64,000 nt of DNA from the NCBI GenBank assembly GCA_903824665.1, contig CAIJXT010000009.1, forward strand, positions 186,001 to 250,000, given 5' to 3'. Below are positions 43,078-51,253 of this stretch, piece by piece. The DNA is from an uncultured Bacteroidota bacterium (GTDB lineage: Bacteria; Bacteroidota; Bacteroidia; Chitinophagales; Chitinophagaceae). Positions within the stretch are counted from its first letter, which is position 1, and the number at the start of each line of letters is the position of its first letter. Both the position numbers and the translations under genes were made by a program. The notes under the pieces were generated by a model. That model made no database searches. It was given only the letters and a program-made list of their open reading frames with translations, and was not told the DNA's origin.

Positions 43078-44583
43078 CTATTCTTTTACAATTACCGCTT
43101 TATACTGTGTGTTTTCACCATTTTGAATATTCAAAACATAAACTCCGGGCGACAAAACAGCTATGTCTTCTGTATATTCTTTTGAACCACCTTCAATATC
43201 GTGTGCAACAACGACCTTACCCAGTGCATCTGTAAACAGCATACGCGACTGGCCGATTAGTGGTTGGTCAAAAACAACATTGATTAAAGAAGACGCGGGA
43301 TTGGGATAAATTTTAACCCTGACGTCATTTACAATTGCCTGTACATTTGTGTATGGTGGGGTTGTAGTAGCAGGTATTACCTCTGAATAGAGCCATACTG
43401 CACCACGGTAACTGTTGTCGCCAGGACCGCCAACAGCGAATGATCTGCCGTCGGAAGATATAGCTACAGATGCGCCCTGCAGCGAGTTACCTGATGCCCC
43501 GGTGCCAATGAACTTTGCGCCTTCCTGACTCCAGGTACTTCCGGATCGCTTGAAAAACCAGGCCGCACCAGCACCAGCTGTACCACCGGCAATATGGAAG
43601 GAACCACCTCCGATAACAGCGCGATTGCCGTCGGCTGAAATAGCTACTGATTCGCCCTGCCTTTGACTGCCAACGGGTAGCGAGCCGGAAAAATCTGCCT
43701 GTGCCGACCATACGCCACCTGAACGAACAAGAACACCTACCGATTCTGCTCTGGGAGCACCTACTATACCCGTATTACCATCGGCAGAAAGCGCCACAGA
43801 CGCACCAAAAGAAGCAACGCCCGACAGCCACCACATATGACCTTCCTGTATCCAGCTTCCACCGGTTCTTTTGTACATATACACCGCTCCAACACCGTAA
43901 CCGCCAGGATTTCTGCCACCCGGAGCGCCAACAAGAGCAGTGCTGCCATCGTAAGACAGTGCGACGGAAAAACCTTGGTTTTCGGTGGCACCACCACCTG
44001 AGCCAACCAGCTTTGTGCCCTGTTGTATCCAGGAACCACCGCTTCTGGTGAACACCCATGCAGCGCCCAAATTTGAATTATCGTTCGGACCACCTACCAT
44101 AACAGTATTGCCATCTCCCGAAATTGCAACTGCATATCCCTGAAATGCTTTGCCTGTAGCACCCGTGCCGATAAGTTTAGCGCCTTGCTGTGACCAGTAA
44201 CCACCAGAGCGTACAAATACCCATGCGGCACCAGCATCCACATCATCGCTTGGCCCACCAACAATTGCTGTATTGCCATCGTCTGATATGGCGACAGAAC
44301 ATCCCTGATTAGCACCAAAAGTAGCACCTGACCCGATCAGCACCTGTGACTGCGCCCAATTGGATCCTGAACGATTGCAAATTACAGCAGCACCGGCTGC
44401 GCCAACCACTCCGGTGGCTCCGGTAATAAGCGTAGAAAAATCTGCTGACACATCTACACTTGTTCCAGAATAAGAACTCTGCACTAATCCACCCGGAACA
44501 AACTTGGGGCTTTGCTGATAAAACTGTGCCCTGACAGAACTGACACCCAAACACAAAAATAAAATGGAAATAGATTGCTTCAT
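43078..44583 (-). CDS. FG-GAP-like propeller protein with T9SS type A sorting domain
   Basis: 501 residues from the ATG at 44583 (MKQSISILFLCLGVSSVRAQ); an ATG four codons upstream is possible. Seven to eight ~50-residue units of the form GYSVAISGDGNTVMVGGPNDNSNLGAAWVFTRSGGSWIQQGTKL make an integrin-alpha-like (FG-GAP) propeller at ~25-400. The C-terminus (VKIYPNPASSLINVVF ... LSPGVYVLNIQNGEN) is a type A sorting domain. Surface exposed; ligand unknown. It lies downstream of a LytTR kinase-regulator pair on the same strand. The gap between them holds a 21-bp-spaced direct repeat and a palindrome, so it is a likely target of that system (inference). Confidence 0.88.
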   Translation of the reverse strand: MKQSISILFLCLGVSSVRAQFYQQSPKFVPGGLVQSSYSGTSVDVSADFSTLITGATGVVGAAGAAVICNRSGSNWAQSQVLIGSGATFGANQGCSVAISDDGNTAIVGGPSDDVDAGAAWVFVRSGGYWSQQGAKLIGTGATGKAFQGYAVAISGDGNTVMVGGPNDNSNLGAAWVFTRSGGSWIQQGTKLVGSGGGATENQGFSVALSYDGSTALVGAPGGRNPGGYGVGAVYMYKRTGGSWIQEGHMWWLSGVASFGASVALSADGNTGIVGAPRAESVGVLVRSGGVWSAQADFSGSLPVGSQRQGESVAISADGNRAVIGGGSFHIAGGTAGAGAAWFFKRSGSTWSQEGAKFIGTGASGNSLQGASVAISSDGRSFAVGGPGDNSYRGAVWLYSEVIPATTTPPYTNVQAIVNDVRVKIYPNPASSLINVVFDQPLIGQSRMLFTDALGKVVVAHDIEGGSKEYTEDIAVLSPGVYVLNIQNGENTQYKAVIVKE

Positions 44584-44611
44584 ACAATTACGCATAGTCA
44601 GTTGGGCTAAT

Positions 44612-44633
44612 ACAGTAACACAGATGTTACTGT
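44612..44633. promoter_or_regulatory. Perfect 9-bp inverted repeat upstream of the FG-GAP gene
   Basis: ACAGTAACA (44612-44620), CAGA, TGTTACTGT (44625-44633), located 29-50 bp before the ATG. No T run follows on the minus strand, so an operator or leader hairpin is more likely than a terminator of the regulator gene. Confidence 0.5.
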
Positions 44634-44673
44634 TGCAATGTTCCCAATTCTTTTTGGCTGTAATTGGAGAGTT

Positions 44674-44705
44674 TTCTAAAACAATCCTTTACTCTTCTAA
44701 AACAA
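44674..44705. promoter_or_regulatory. 11-bp direct repeat at 21-bp spacing, candidate LytTR operator
   Basis: TTCTAAAACAA occurs at 44674-44684 and 44695-44705, 21 bp apart start to start. It lies between the stop codon of a LytTR regulator gene (44710) and the start of the FG-GAP gene (44583). Part of the motif (TC, two bases, AACA) resembles the repeats at 4722-4775. Confidence 0.55.
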
Positions 44706-44709
44706 CTGA

Positions 44710-45528
44710 CTACTTCTTTTTGGCATCAAACTGTAACGACCGGAACATCTTTTTCAACGACTCGGTATAGTAGTTTGCTCCTATAGGAATTTCGGACTTC
44801 CCAATATAAAGCATATCAGACTTGTAACGGTCTACTTTTTCTACGTTGACATGATATGATCTGTGAACCTGCACAATTTGCGGATATGGTATTTGCTTTA
44901 CCAGTTGGTTGGCGCTCATAGCTACCTCATAATGTAGCTCGGAAGCAGCCTTCCCTGCCAGCGTTTCATCCTTCTTTGTACATTCGTAAAATATGGATGA
45001 ATAAGATCCACCGCCATTTGCCTGAGAGTACATTCCGCCTGCCCTGATATATAGAATATCTTTGAACAGCAGCTTCACTTTGAAACCATTGATAGGAATG
45101 AAGATACCGTCCGTTACAATTACCGCATCACCCGCTGCAATGGTAGCTGTTCGGCTGCCATTTTGAATTGCAAGTTCCACCGCTGAAATCAACGCAATGT
45201 CTGTGAACGGCTTTATCAGGTAATTCTCAGGAAATGACTCTTTGGCATTTTTGAAGGTATCAATATCCTGCCGACGCGTAATGAATATCACGAGCACCGA
45301 CGGAAAATCGCGCCGGACGGTTCGGGCTGTTGAAATACCATCAATGTGTCCGCTGAGTTCGATGTCCATCAGCACAACATCGGGCAGTTCGGCCCGGATT
45401 GCCTCAAGTGCTTTTTCGCTCGATGGAGCAATTGCTGTCACCAAGAAGCCGGCAGCCGTTAGCACGACCTTCATTCCACCTGCTATCAAGAGATCGTCTT
45501 CTACAATGAGCACTTTCTTTACAATCAT
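44710..45528 (-). CDS. LytTR-family response regulator
   Basis: 272 residues. Receiver domain 1-~125 (KVLIVEDDLLIAGGM, DVVLMDIELSGHIDG with the phospho-acceptor Asp, NYLIKPFTD). A short linker is followed by a LytTR DNA-binding domain (KVKLLFKDILYIRAGGMY ... PQIVQVHRSYHVNVEKVDRYKSDM). The domain is slightly extended by an insertion (SQANGGGSYSSIFYECTKKDET). The gene starts 3 bp after the stop codon of the histidine kinase gene, so translation is probably coupled. Candidate binding sites lie directly downstream at 44674-44705. Confidence 0.92.
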   Translation of the reverse strand: MIVKKVLIVEDDLLIAGGMKVVLTAAGFLVTAIAPSSEKALEAIRAELPDVVLMDIELSGHIDGISTARTVRRDFPSVLVIFITRRQDIDTFKNAKESFPENYLIKPFTDIALISAVELAIQNGSRTATIAAGDAVIVTDGIFIPINGFKVKLLFKDILYIRAGGMYSQANGGGSYSSIFYECTKKDETLAGKAASELHYEVAMSANQLVKQIPYPQIVQVHRSYHVNVEKVDRYKSDMLYIGKSEIPIGANYYTESLKKMFRSLQFDAKKK

Positions 45529-45531
45529 AGA

Positions 45532-47517
45532 TCAGTCAATTTTAGTGAATTCAACTACATGTTTTGTGCCTTGCTCATCAATCGTTCGTTCGTACCGGGC
45601 ATCCAGTTGCTGTACCAGTGTATCCACCAACACAAGACCAAATCCTCCGGCCTTGCCAGTTGACGGCTTCTTTTCCCAGAAGCCACAATTGTCCTGTACT
45701 ATCAGGATACAATGATTGCTACTGACTTGCAAACTGATCTTCAATTGCGGTTCCCCCGACAAGTCGGCGTACTTGAAAATGTTTGTCACCAGCTCGTTAA
45801 CGATAAGCCCTAAAGGTATAGCCTGCTTAGAAAAAAGCCATATTTCATCTACCTCTGGGGAGATATTGAAACGGTTTGCCCGACCGGAATAGGCCAACCT
45901 GAGATTTGCAGACAGCGACTCGATAAAGCCACGCATGTTCACCGTGCCCGTGTCTACATCGCTCTCCAGCAATGAATGCAAGATACCTATAGACTGAATA
46001 CGGCTGTTGATAGCCCTGATAGTAGATTGCTGGGACTCATCGGCAGCATTGGCCAACTGCATATTGAGCATGCCGGATAGTAACTGCAAATTGTTCTTTA
46101 CCCGGTGACTCAGCTCAGCCATCAGCAAATCTACCCGCAACTTTGCCTTTTTTCGAAATTGTGCAGCACGGTATAACAAAACCGCAACCGATGTAAGAAA
46201 CACCAAAATAAAAACCAGAAAACCTATAAAATAGGATTGGCGGGTGAGGCGGTAGGATTGCTCGGTTTGCATCTGCTTTGCCAGAAACAGCTCCCGCTCT
46301 CTCAAAGCGGTTTTATAGCTAATGTTCAGTCGGGACACCACAGCAGCCATATCTTTATCAAAAAGGCTGTCTCTGAGCAGCAAACCATGCCTGCTATACT
46401 GTATAGAACGATCATACAGCTTCTTTCTGTAAAAAATGTCGGACAGCAAGAAAGCGTGCTCTGCGCGCAAACCGTAAAACCCCGACTGCGGCATCAGAGA
46501 ATCAGCAACCATCGCAATAGCATTGGCACTTGCCAGATCGTTTTGTGCCAGATATAGTTTATTCAGCTTGTTCAGAGCGCTGATGTATCCTTCTTTGTCT
46601 TTTGCACCATTCTTAATCTGCAACGCCTTTTTCAAATAGTACTCTGCTCTGTTGTAGTTTTGCCGAACAAGGTAAATGTCAGCAATATTGTGCAATGTGG
46701 TACCTGCGGCCTTCCCTAAATGCAGTTTCTCTTTTAGCTCCAACGATCTCACATAGTAGGTCAATGCGGTGTCATATTGCTCCCGTGCTTTGTGCACATT
46801 GCCAATGTTGTTGAAAGCACTCGCTATGCCGGCGGAATCCAGGTTTGCGGTTCTTAATTGCAGGGCTAGCTTCAGATAGTTCAGGGATTCTTCATACCGA
46901 TGCAATTCTTTGAAAATGTTGCCCAGCGTGGTATACACACTTGCAAGATCGCGGTCGGCATGCAAAGAGTCGAGCAGACGGGCAGCAACAAGTGAAACAG
47001 CAACTGCCTCATCAAAATTTTGCTGGATCTTGTGAACGATACCAATGTTGATCATCGCCTGCGCCGCCTGCAGATGGTTGCCTTCGGCTCTGAATACACT
47101 GATAGCATCACCGTAGTACAATATGGCACTGTCATACTCCGACAAGCTGTTGCATATCGCCCCAAGATTATTGAGCGCGATTCCTTTGTTTTTAAGGTCA
47201 GCATACCGGGTGGCGAGATCTATGACAAGATGGTAGTATTTTTTTGCCTGTGCGGTACTATCCAATCGGGCAAATGCTGTTGCGACCAATTTTGCGGTCG
47301 CAATCCTGTCCTGCACCGTCCCCACTTTTCTTGCTGCTGAATCTGCTATCTGGGCGCTTTGCAATCTGTCCTTATTGTCTCGGCGCTCCTGTTCTGCACT
47401 GAATATCAATTCCTTGACCGGGCTCGCTTCTGTACCAGAACGTTTTGTATCTCCATTGTTGCAACCAGTAATAATGGTAGCAAACAATACGATCGAGCAT
47501 ATTTTGAATAAACACAT
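45532..47517 (-). CDS. TPR-containing sensor histidine kinase (HisKA_2 type), lipoprotein-like N-terminus
   Basis: 661 residues from the ATG at 47517, with a lipobox-type signal (MCLFKICSIVLFATIITGC). An ATG at 47565 is in frame but lies inside the terminator hairpin of the preceding gene and upstream of a good promoter, so I reject it. About seven TPR motifs (~70-360; ALNNLGAICNSLSEYDSAILYYGDAI), a transmembrane helix near 430 (YFIGFLVFILVFLTSVAVLLY), a HisKA_2 helix near 468 (LSHRVKNNLQLLSGMLNMQ) and a HATPase domain with LGLIVNELVTNIFKYA and a DNCGFW G-box. It phosphorylates the LytTR regulator encoded 3 bp downstream. The signal is unknown. Confidence 0.9.
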   Translation of the reverse strand: MCLFKICSIVLFATIITGCNNGDTKRSGTEASPVKELIFSAEQERRDNKDRLQSAQIADSAARKVGTVQDRIATAKLVATAFARLDSTAQAKKYYHLVIDLATRYADLKNKGIALNNLGAICNSLSEYDSAILYYGDAISVFRAEGNHLQAAQAMINIGIVHKIQQNFDEAVAVSLVAARLLDSLHADRDLASVYTTLGNIFKELHRYEESLNYLKLALQLRTANLDSAGIASAFNNIGNVHKAREQYDTALTYYVRSLELKEKLHLGKAAGTTLHNIADIYLVRQNYNRAEYYLKKALQIKNGAKDKEGYISALNKLNKLYLAQNDLASANAIAMVADSLMPQSGFYGLRAEHAFLLSDIFYRKKLYDRSIQYSRHGLLLRDSLFDKDMAAVVSRLNISYKTALRERELFLAKQMQTEQSYRLTRQSYFIGFLVFILVFLTSVAVLLYRAAQFRKKAKLRVDLLMAELSHRVKNNLQLLSGMLNMQLANAADESQQSTIRAINSRIQSIGILHSLLESDVDTGTVNMRGFIESLSANLRLAYSGRANRFNISPEVDEIWLFSKQAIPLGLIVNELVTNIFKYADLSGEPQLKISLQVSSNHCILIVQDNCGFWEKKPSTGKAGGFGLVLVDTLVQQLDARYERTIDEQGTKHVVEFTKID

Positions 47518-47534
47518 AAAAGTCAGGTACACTA

Positions 47535-47542
47535 CAAATGTA
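47535..47542 (-). promoter_or_regulatory. Promoter -7 element (TACATTTG) of the TPR kinase operon
   Basis: On the minus strand TACATTTG is a full TAnnTTTG match, 17 bp before the ATG at 47517 (leader about 10 bases). No clear -33 TTG. It abuts the terminator stem of the upstream gene. Confidence 0.55.
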
Positions 47543-47579
47543 AACAACCCACTCAAACTTTTCATCTGGTGGGTTGTTT
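47542..47579 (-). terminator. Hairpin after the carboxypeptidase-like lipoprotein gene
   Basis: AAACAACCCAC (47542-47552) pairs perfectly with GTGGGTTGTTT (47569-47579) around a 16-base loop. It lies 31 bp past the stop of the gene at 47610 on the minus strand. The T run is short. Confidence 0.65.
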
Positions 47580-47609
47580 CGCTATCAGCAATACTACCGC
47601 CGTGGCTTT

Positions 47610-47999
47610 CTACTCGGAAATAAGTGTGTCTACGCGCGTTGTGAAAGAATCAGTGATAACGGCCTGATTGAATTCTGTCACATAACCCGATTTACCAACA
47701 ATTACCAGCCAGTTTCCGGCTTGCGGCACCCGCAATCCAAATGTTCCGTCCTGATCAGAGGTTCCCCGTATTGTGTCTCTGCTGTCGCAGAACATAACTG
47801 TGGCGCCGGAAAGGGGATAGCCATTCACATCTCTGGTAATGTGCATGATGATGGGATCGTCGTCATCATCGCCTCCGCCTCCATTCACAACGCCCGAAGC
47901 TGCATTTTGATCAGCAATAATCGGTTCCTGCAGGTTTTGTTTGGAACATCCAAGTACTAATACACCTGCTGTTGCTACACTAAGAAATAACTTTTTCAT
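47610..47999 (-). CDS. Small lipoprotein with carboxypeptidase-regulatory-like (Ig) domain
   Basis: 129 residues. Lipoprotein signal MKKLFLSVATAGVLVLGC. After an Asp/Gly-rich linker (NGGGGDDDDDP) comes a CarboxypepD_reg-like beta domain (HITRDVNGYPLSGATVMFCDSRDTIRGTSDQDGTFGLRVPQAGNWLVIVGKSGYV), a fold used for surface or periplasmic binding. It lies between two LytTR systems: the regulator gene at 48102 ends 102 bp upstream on the same strand. It could be a target of that system. The GGTACA motif appears twice at 21-bp spacing (48013-48018 and 48034-48039) just before its start. Confidence 0.78.
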   Translation of the reverse strand: MKKLFLSVATAGVLVLGCSKQNLQEPIIADQNAASGVVNGGGGDDDDDPIIMHITRDVNGYPLSGATVMFCDSRDTIRGTSDQDGTFGLRVPQAGNWLVIVGKSGYVTEFNQAVITDSFTTRVDTLISE

Positions 48000-48101
48000 A
48001 AAATAGATTTTTGGTACAGACCGAAAGTATCGGGGTACAAAAAACCTATCAAAAGAAAGCGGAGAACCGCTAAATCCGAGATGAGAATGGATATCTGACT
48101 A

Positions 48102-48875
48102 CTACTTATTGTAGAATTTCAGTCGGGCTTTCACTTCAGCTTTCCTTGTTCGGGATACAGAGATGATCTTACCATTTTTCAGTGTCAGTTTTGCATCAGC
48201 AAAGTTTCTCCTGTATTTTTCTACTTGTGCCAGATTGACTAAAAAGCTGCGATGAACCCTGCAAATGGGTGTGTTTTCCAACTGATGCTCCCAGTCTTTA
48301 ATACTGAGCGAAGAAACAAAAGTGGAACGTCTGTTTACAGGAGTTTGCAGGAAGAAGGTAGTTGAAGAATTATCTGATTCGCAATAGATGATGTTCTGAA
48401 TTTCTAAACGGGTGCGGCCATCGGTACCAGATATCCAGACCTCTTTAAGTTGTTTGTTCTCAGACTCCAGATTCTCTTTCAGTGACCTGATCTGCGCTGC
48501 TGACTGCATTCTGTTATCAAGGTACCTGCCTACCGCCGCGTTTATTTCTTCGGGCAAGATTGGTTTGGGCAAAAAATCAAGTGCGCAAGCGCGGATCGCG
48601 CCTATCGCATTGCTTGTATTGTTGTGTTGGGTGGTAAAAATAACAGCAAATTCAGGCCTATCAAACCTTCGCAATAAGTCAAAACCTGTTTCACCCCTCC
48701 CCAACACAATATCCAAAAAAACCAAGTCTGGTTTATGGTTCTGAATTGCATTGGCAGCGTCGTCGATATTGGTGCAAATGGCCTTTACCATTACTTTGTT
48801 GCTGCATTCCTGCAAAAGATTGTGGGTTCTTGCTCCATCAAAAGGATCGTCTTCTACTATAATAGCTGTGATCAT
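48102..48875 (-). CDS. LytTR-family response regulator
   Basis: 257 residues from the ATG at 48875 (MITAIIVEDDPFDGARTHNLL); the longer frame upstream overlaps the kinase gene. Receiver ~1-120 (DLVFLDIVLGRGETGFDLL with the phospho-acceptor Asp; ALDFLPKPILPEEINAAV), coiled linker (RSLKENLESENKQLKEV), LytTR domain ~150-257 (LEIQNIIYCESDNSSTTFFL ... ICRVHRSFLVNLAQVEKYRR). It starts 7 bp after the stop of the TPR histidine kinase gene and forms an operon with it. Confidence 0.92.
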   Translation of the reverse strand: MITAIIVEDDPFDGARTHNLLQECSNKVMVKAICTNIDDAANAIQNHKPDLVFLDIVLGRGETGFDLLRRFDRPEFAVIFTTQHNNTSNAIGAIRACALDFLPKPILPEEINAAVGRYLDNRMQSAAQIRSLKENLESENKQLKEVWISGTDGRTRLEIQNIIYCESDNSSTTFFLQTPVNRRSTFVSSLSIKDWEHQLENTPICRVHRSFLVNLAQVEKYRRNFADAKLTLKNGKIISVSRTRKAEVKARLKFYNK

Positions 48876-48882
48876 GAGGGTG

Positions 48883-51114
48883 TTATTCTGCTGTGATAAA
48901 TGGAAGTGTAAAAACAACTTTTGTACCAGCTGGCCTGTTCACCGCGTCGTACAAATCTATAATATTAAAGGATGTAAGTCCAGACCTGCCACCTGCTGCT
49001 CTTACGAGTTTCTCTGCCAACGACCCACCAAAAGATTTCCGTTTCTTTGGCGCACCAGTCTGCTCCCGGGCAGCGATAGACCGGCCCTGGCCATTATCTT
49101 CTACAGTGCACTCCAGACAGTCTCCCGATTTGCGCAATCTGAACAGGATTTTCGCGCCACCCACAGATTTTTCGAAACCATGTTTTATCGCATTTTCTGC
49201 AAGCACCTGCAATACCATGGGTGGCACCATAACACTACTGGTATCAAGACCCTGATCCACTTCCAACTCGTATTGAATACCATCACCAGAATACCTCAAC
49301 TTCTCGAGTTCTATATAGTCTTTCAGAATAGCCAGATCATCGGCTATCGGCACCATTTTCGCCTCAGCATTCTCGAGTACTCTCCTGATCAGCCTGCTGA
49401 ACATGATGAGGTATTCGCTCGCCTTCTCCCGGTTATTGTCCCGGATGAAGTTGTTGATGGTGTCCATAACATTCCCTATAAAATGATCACTCATCTGCGC
49501 ATTGAGCGCCTCCTGTTTCACCTCTTTTATTTGTTGTTCCAGCAGGTATTTCTCGCGCCGCCTGTAAAAATAGAATCCAGCAAAAGTCAGGATGATGAGC
49601 GAACCAGCGATAGTGCTAATAATGATCAAACGTGATTTTGCCGATTCGGCCATCACTGCCAAATTTTTGTCGTTCAGTGCCTTTGTTGCAGCTTCTTTCT
49701 TCTCAAAATCGTACTGCATTTGCAGTTGTACGATCTTTTTCCCTTTGTCGGCATTCAGTACAGAATCCCTGATTGTAGTGTACTCCCGGTACACCTTCAG
49801 TGCTTCCCTATCGTTTCCTGCCATTGCATAGGCTGTTGCCAGGTCTTCCATTGGTAAGTAGGCGTAGTAGCGGTCACCGATTGCAGCACTGATATCCACA
49901 GCCTGCTTCAGATGTGATATTGCCAACTGTAATTGTGCCTTTTTACCCGAAACGGTGAGGGACCCTGCAGGAAAAAAAGTTCCGGTGCCACTTGCCGCCT
50001 TGAGGTGCACCTTGCCAATACTCGACAAAATTGCTGATTCGCCTTCTTTGTCATCAACCTCGCGCGCTACGTTCAAAGCCTGTTGCAGGTAGTGCATAGC
50101 AGTTTTATCGTCGTTCAGCGCTATGTATACCCCACCTATGTTTCCTGCGGTGATGGCCCAATCCTGTTTCAGGCCCAGGCTATCCTGCGTGGCCAGCGCG
50201 GCGAAATAATAGCGAAGGGCTGCGGGATAATCATGTTGCATCGAATACAGATGACCAATATTATTGTTCATCAGCGCTATGTTAACTTTATCCCCTATTT
50301 CAATATATCTTGCGAGAGCGGTTAGTTGAAATTGTTTTTGCCGGATAGTATCTCCCAAATTGCCGTATGCAGCACCCAGATTAACGTATGCACCTGCCAC
50401 GCCCGCCTTATTCCCCAGCTCTTCGTAAGTCTTTAAAGCCTTTAAATAGGATTCTATTGCCTTTGGAAAATCACTTTCATACTGGTACACATTTGCAATA
50501 TTGAGCAAAATATTTGCCACCTCTTCTTTCTCACCCAACTCTTCAAGTATCTGTAATGCAACACCAAAATACCTGACTGCTTTAGCAAAGTCGCCCATAT
50601 CTGAATAGACTATTGCCATATTCCCATTTGCCGTTGCTATTCCAGCCATATTCCCAATTCCCTCACAAATCGAAATCTGTTTGCCATAGTTTTCAATCGC
50701 TTCTTCAACGTTTCCCTGCAATGTGTTGATATTAGCGATATTCCCCCAGATGCTGGCAACTCCGCTTTTATCACCAATCTCTGTGAACAAAGCAAGCGCC
50801 TTCAAATACCATTCAATTGCTTTGGGGTAGTCTCCCTTTACTTTGTGATTGACACCCAGTTTATTGTAAGCTGAGGCAATCCCTTTTTTCCACCTGAGGC
50901 TTTCGGCGAGCTTTAATGCCTGCTGACCATACTTTATGCCCTCGTCAGGGTCGATAGGGTAATACTTGGCAGCCAGTTTGTTGAGGATATTGACTCTATT
51001 GGTATCTTGTTTGCTTTCCGGCAATATCCGCAATAGTGAATCAATCACTTTTTGCTGAGCAAAACCTGATGCTGCTGCCAACAGCACCAGGCATAAAATG
51101 GCAGTAAAACGCAT
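48883..51114 (-). CDS. TPR-containing LytS-type sensor histidine kinase
   Basis: 743 residues from the ATG at 51114 (MRFTAILCLVLLAAASGFAQ signal peptide); an upstream TTG at 51138 is less likely. About nine TPR motifs fill ~35-400 (AYNKLGVNHKVKGDYPKAIEWYLKAL and similar). A transmembrane helix lies near 490-510 (LIIISTIAGSLIILTFAGFYFY). Then comes the His_kinase (PF06580) region: ALNAQMSDHFIGNVMDTINNFI near 543 holds the phospho-acceptor His, but the usual NPHFLFN reads SDHFIGN. The HATPase domain has VPPMVLQVLAENAIKHGF and VEDNGQGRS. Partner of the LytTR regulator downstream. Confidence 0.92.
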   Translation of the reverse strand: MRFTAILCLVLLAAASGFAQQKVIDSLLRILPESKQDTNRVNILNKLAAKYYPIDPDEGIKYGQQALKLAESLRWKKGIASAYNKLGVNHKVKGDYPKAIEWYLKALALFTEIGDKSGVASIWGNIANINTLQGNVEEAIENYGKQISICEGIGNMAGIATANGNMAIVYSDMGDFAKAVRYFGVALQILEELGEKEEVANILLNIANVYQYESDFPKAIESYLKALKTYEELGNKAGVAGAYVNLGAAYGNLGDTIRQKQFQLTALARYIEIGDKVNIALMNNNIGHLYSMQHDYPAALRYYFAALATQDSLGLKQDWAITAGNIGGVYIALNDDKTAMHYLQQALNVAREVDDKEGESAILSSIGKVHLKAASGTGTFFPAGSLTVSGKKAQLQLAISHLKQAVDISAAIGDRYYAYLPMEDLATAYAMAGNDREALKVYREYTTIRDSVLNADKGKKIVQLQMQYDFEKKEAATKALNDKNLAVMAESAKSRLIIISTIAGSLIILTFAGFYFYRRREKYLLEQQIKEVKQEALNAQMSDHFIGNVMDTINNFIRDNNREKASEYLIMFSRLIRRVLENAEAKMVPIADDLAILKDYIELEKLRYSGDGIQYELEVDQGLDTSSVMVPPMVLQVLAENAIKHGFEKSVGGAKILFRLRKSGDCLECTVEDNGQGRSIAAREQTGAPKKRKSFGGSLAEKLVRAAGGRSGLTSFNIIDLYDAVNRPAGTKVVFTLPFITAE

Positions 51115-51221
51115 AATCCTGATTTTGGGTATAAACAAAGATGTTAAACGCTGTGACAGAAAGACTATCTGAAGTCTTTAGAGCAAGATAGTTAAAATAC
51201 CAAACTTAATAGCCGATACAC

Positions 51222-51229
51222 TACCTTTG
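51222..51229 (+). promoter_or_regulatory. Promoter -7 element (TACCTTTG) of the methionine synthase gene
   Basis: Full match to TAnnTTTG, 24 bp before the ATG at 51254 (leader about 17-19 bases). The 139-bp gap to the divergent kinase gene is too short and lacks the features of a cobalamin or SAM riboswitch. Confidence 0.6.
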
Positions 51230-51253
51230 CACGGTTTTCATTAAATATAACAA

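Noticed and set aside
51115..51253. Cobalamin or SAM riboswitch before metH
   Set aside because: The gap is 139 bp, shared with a divergent gene, and shows none of the conserved boxes; the promoter sits 24 bp from the ATG.
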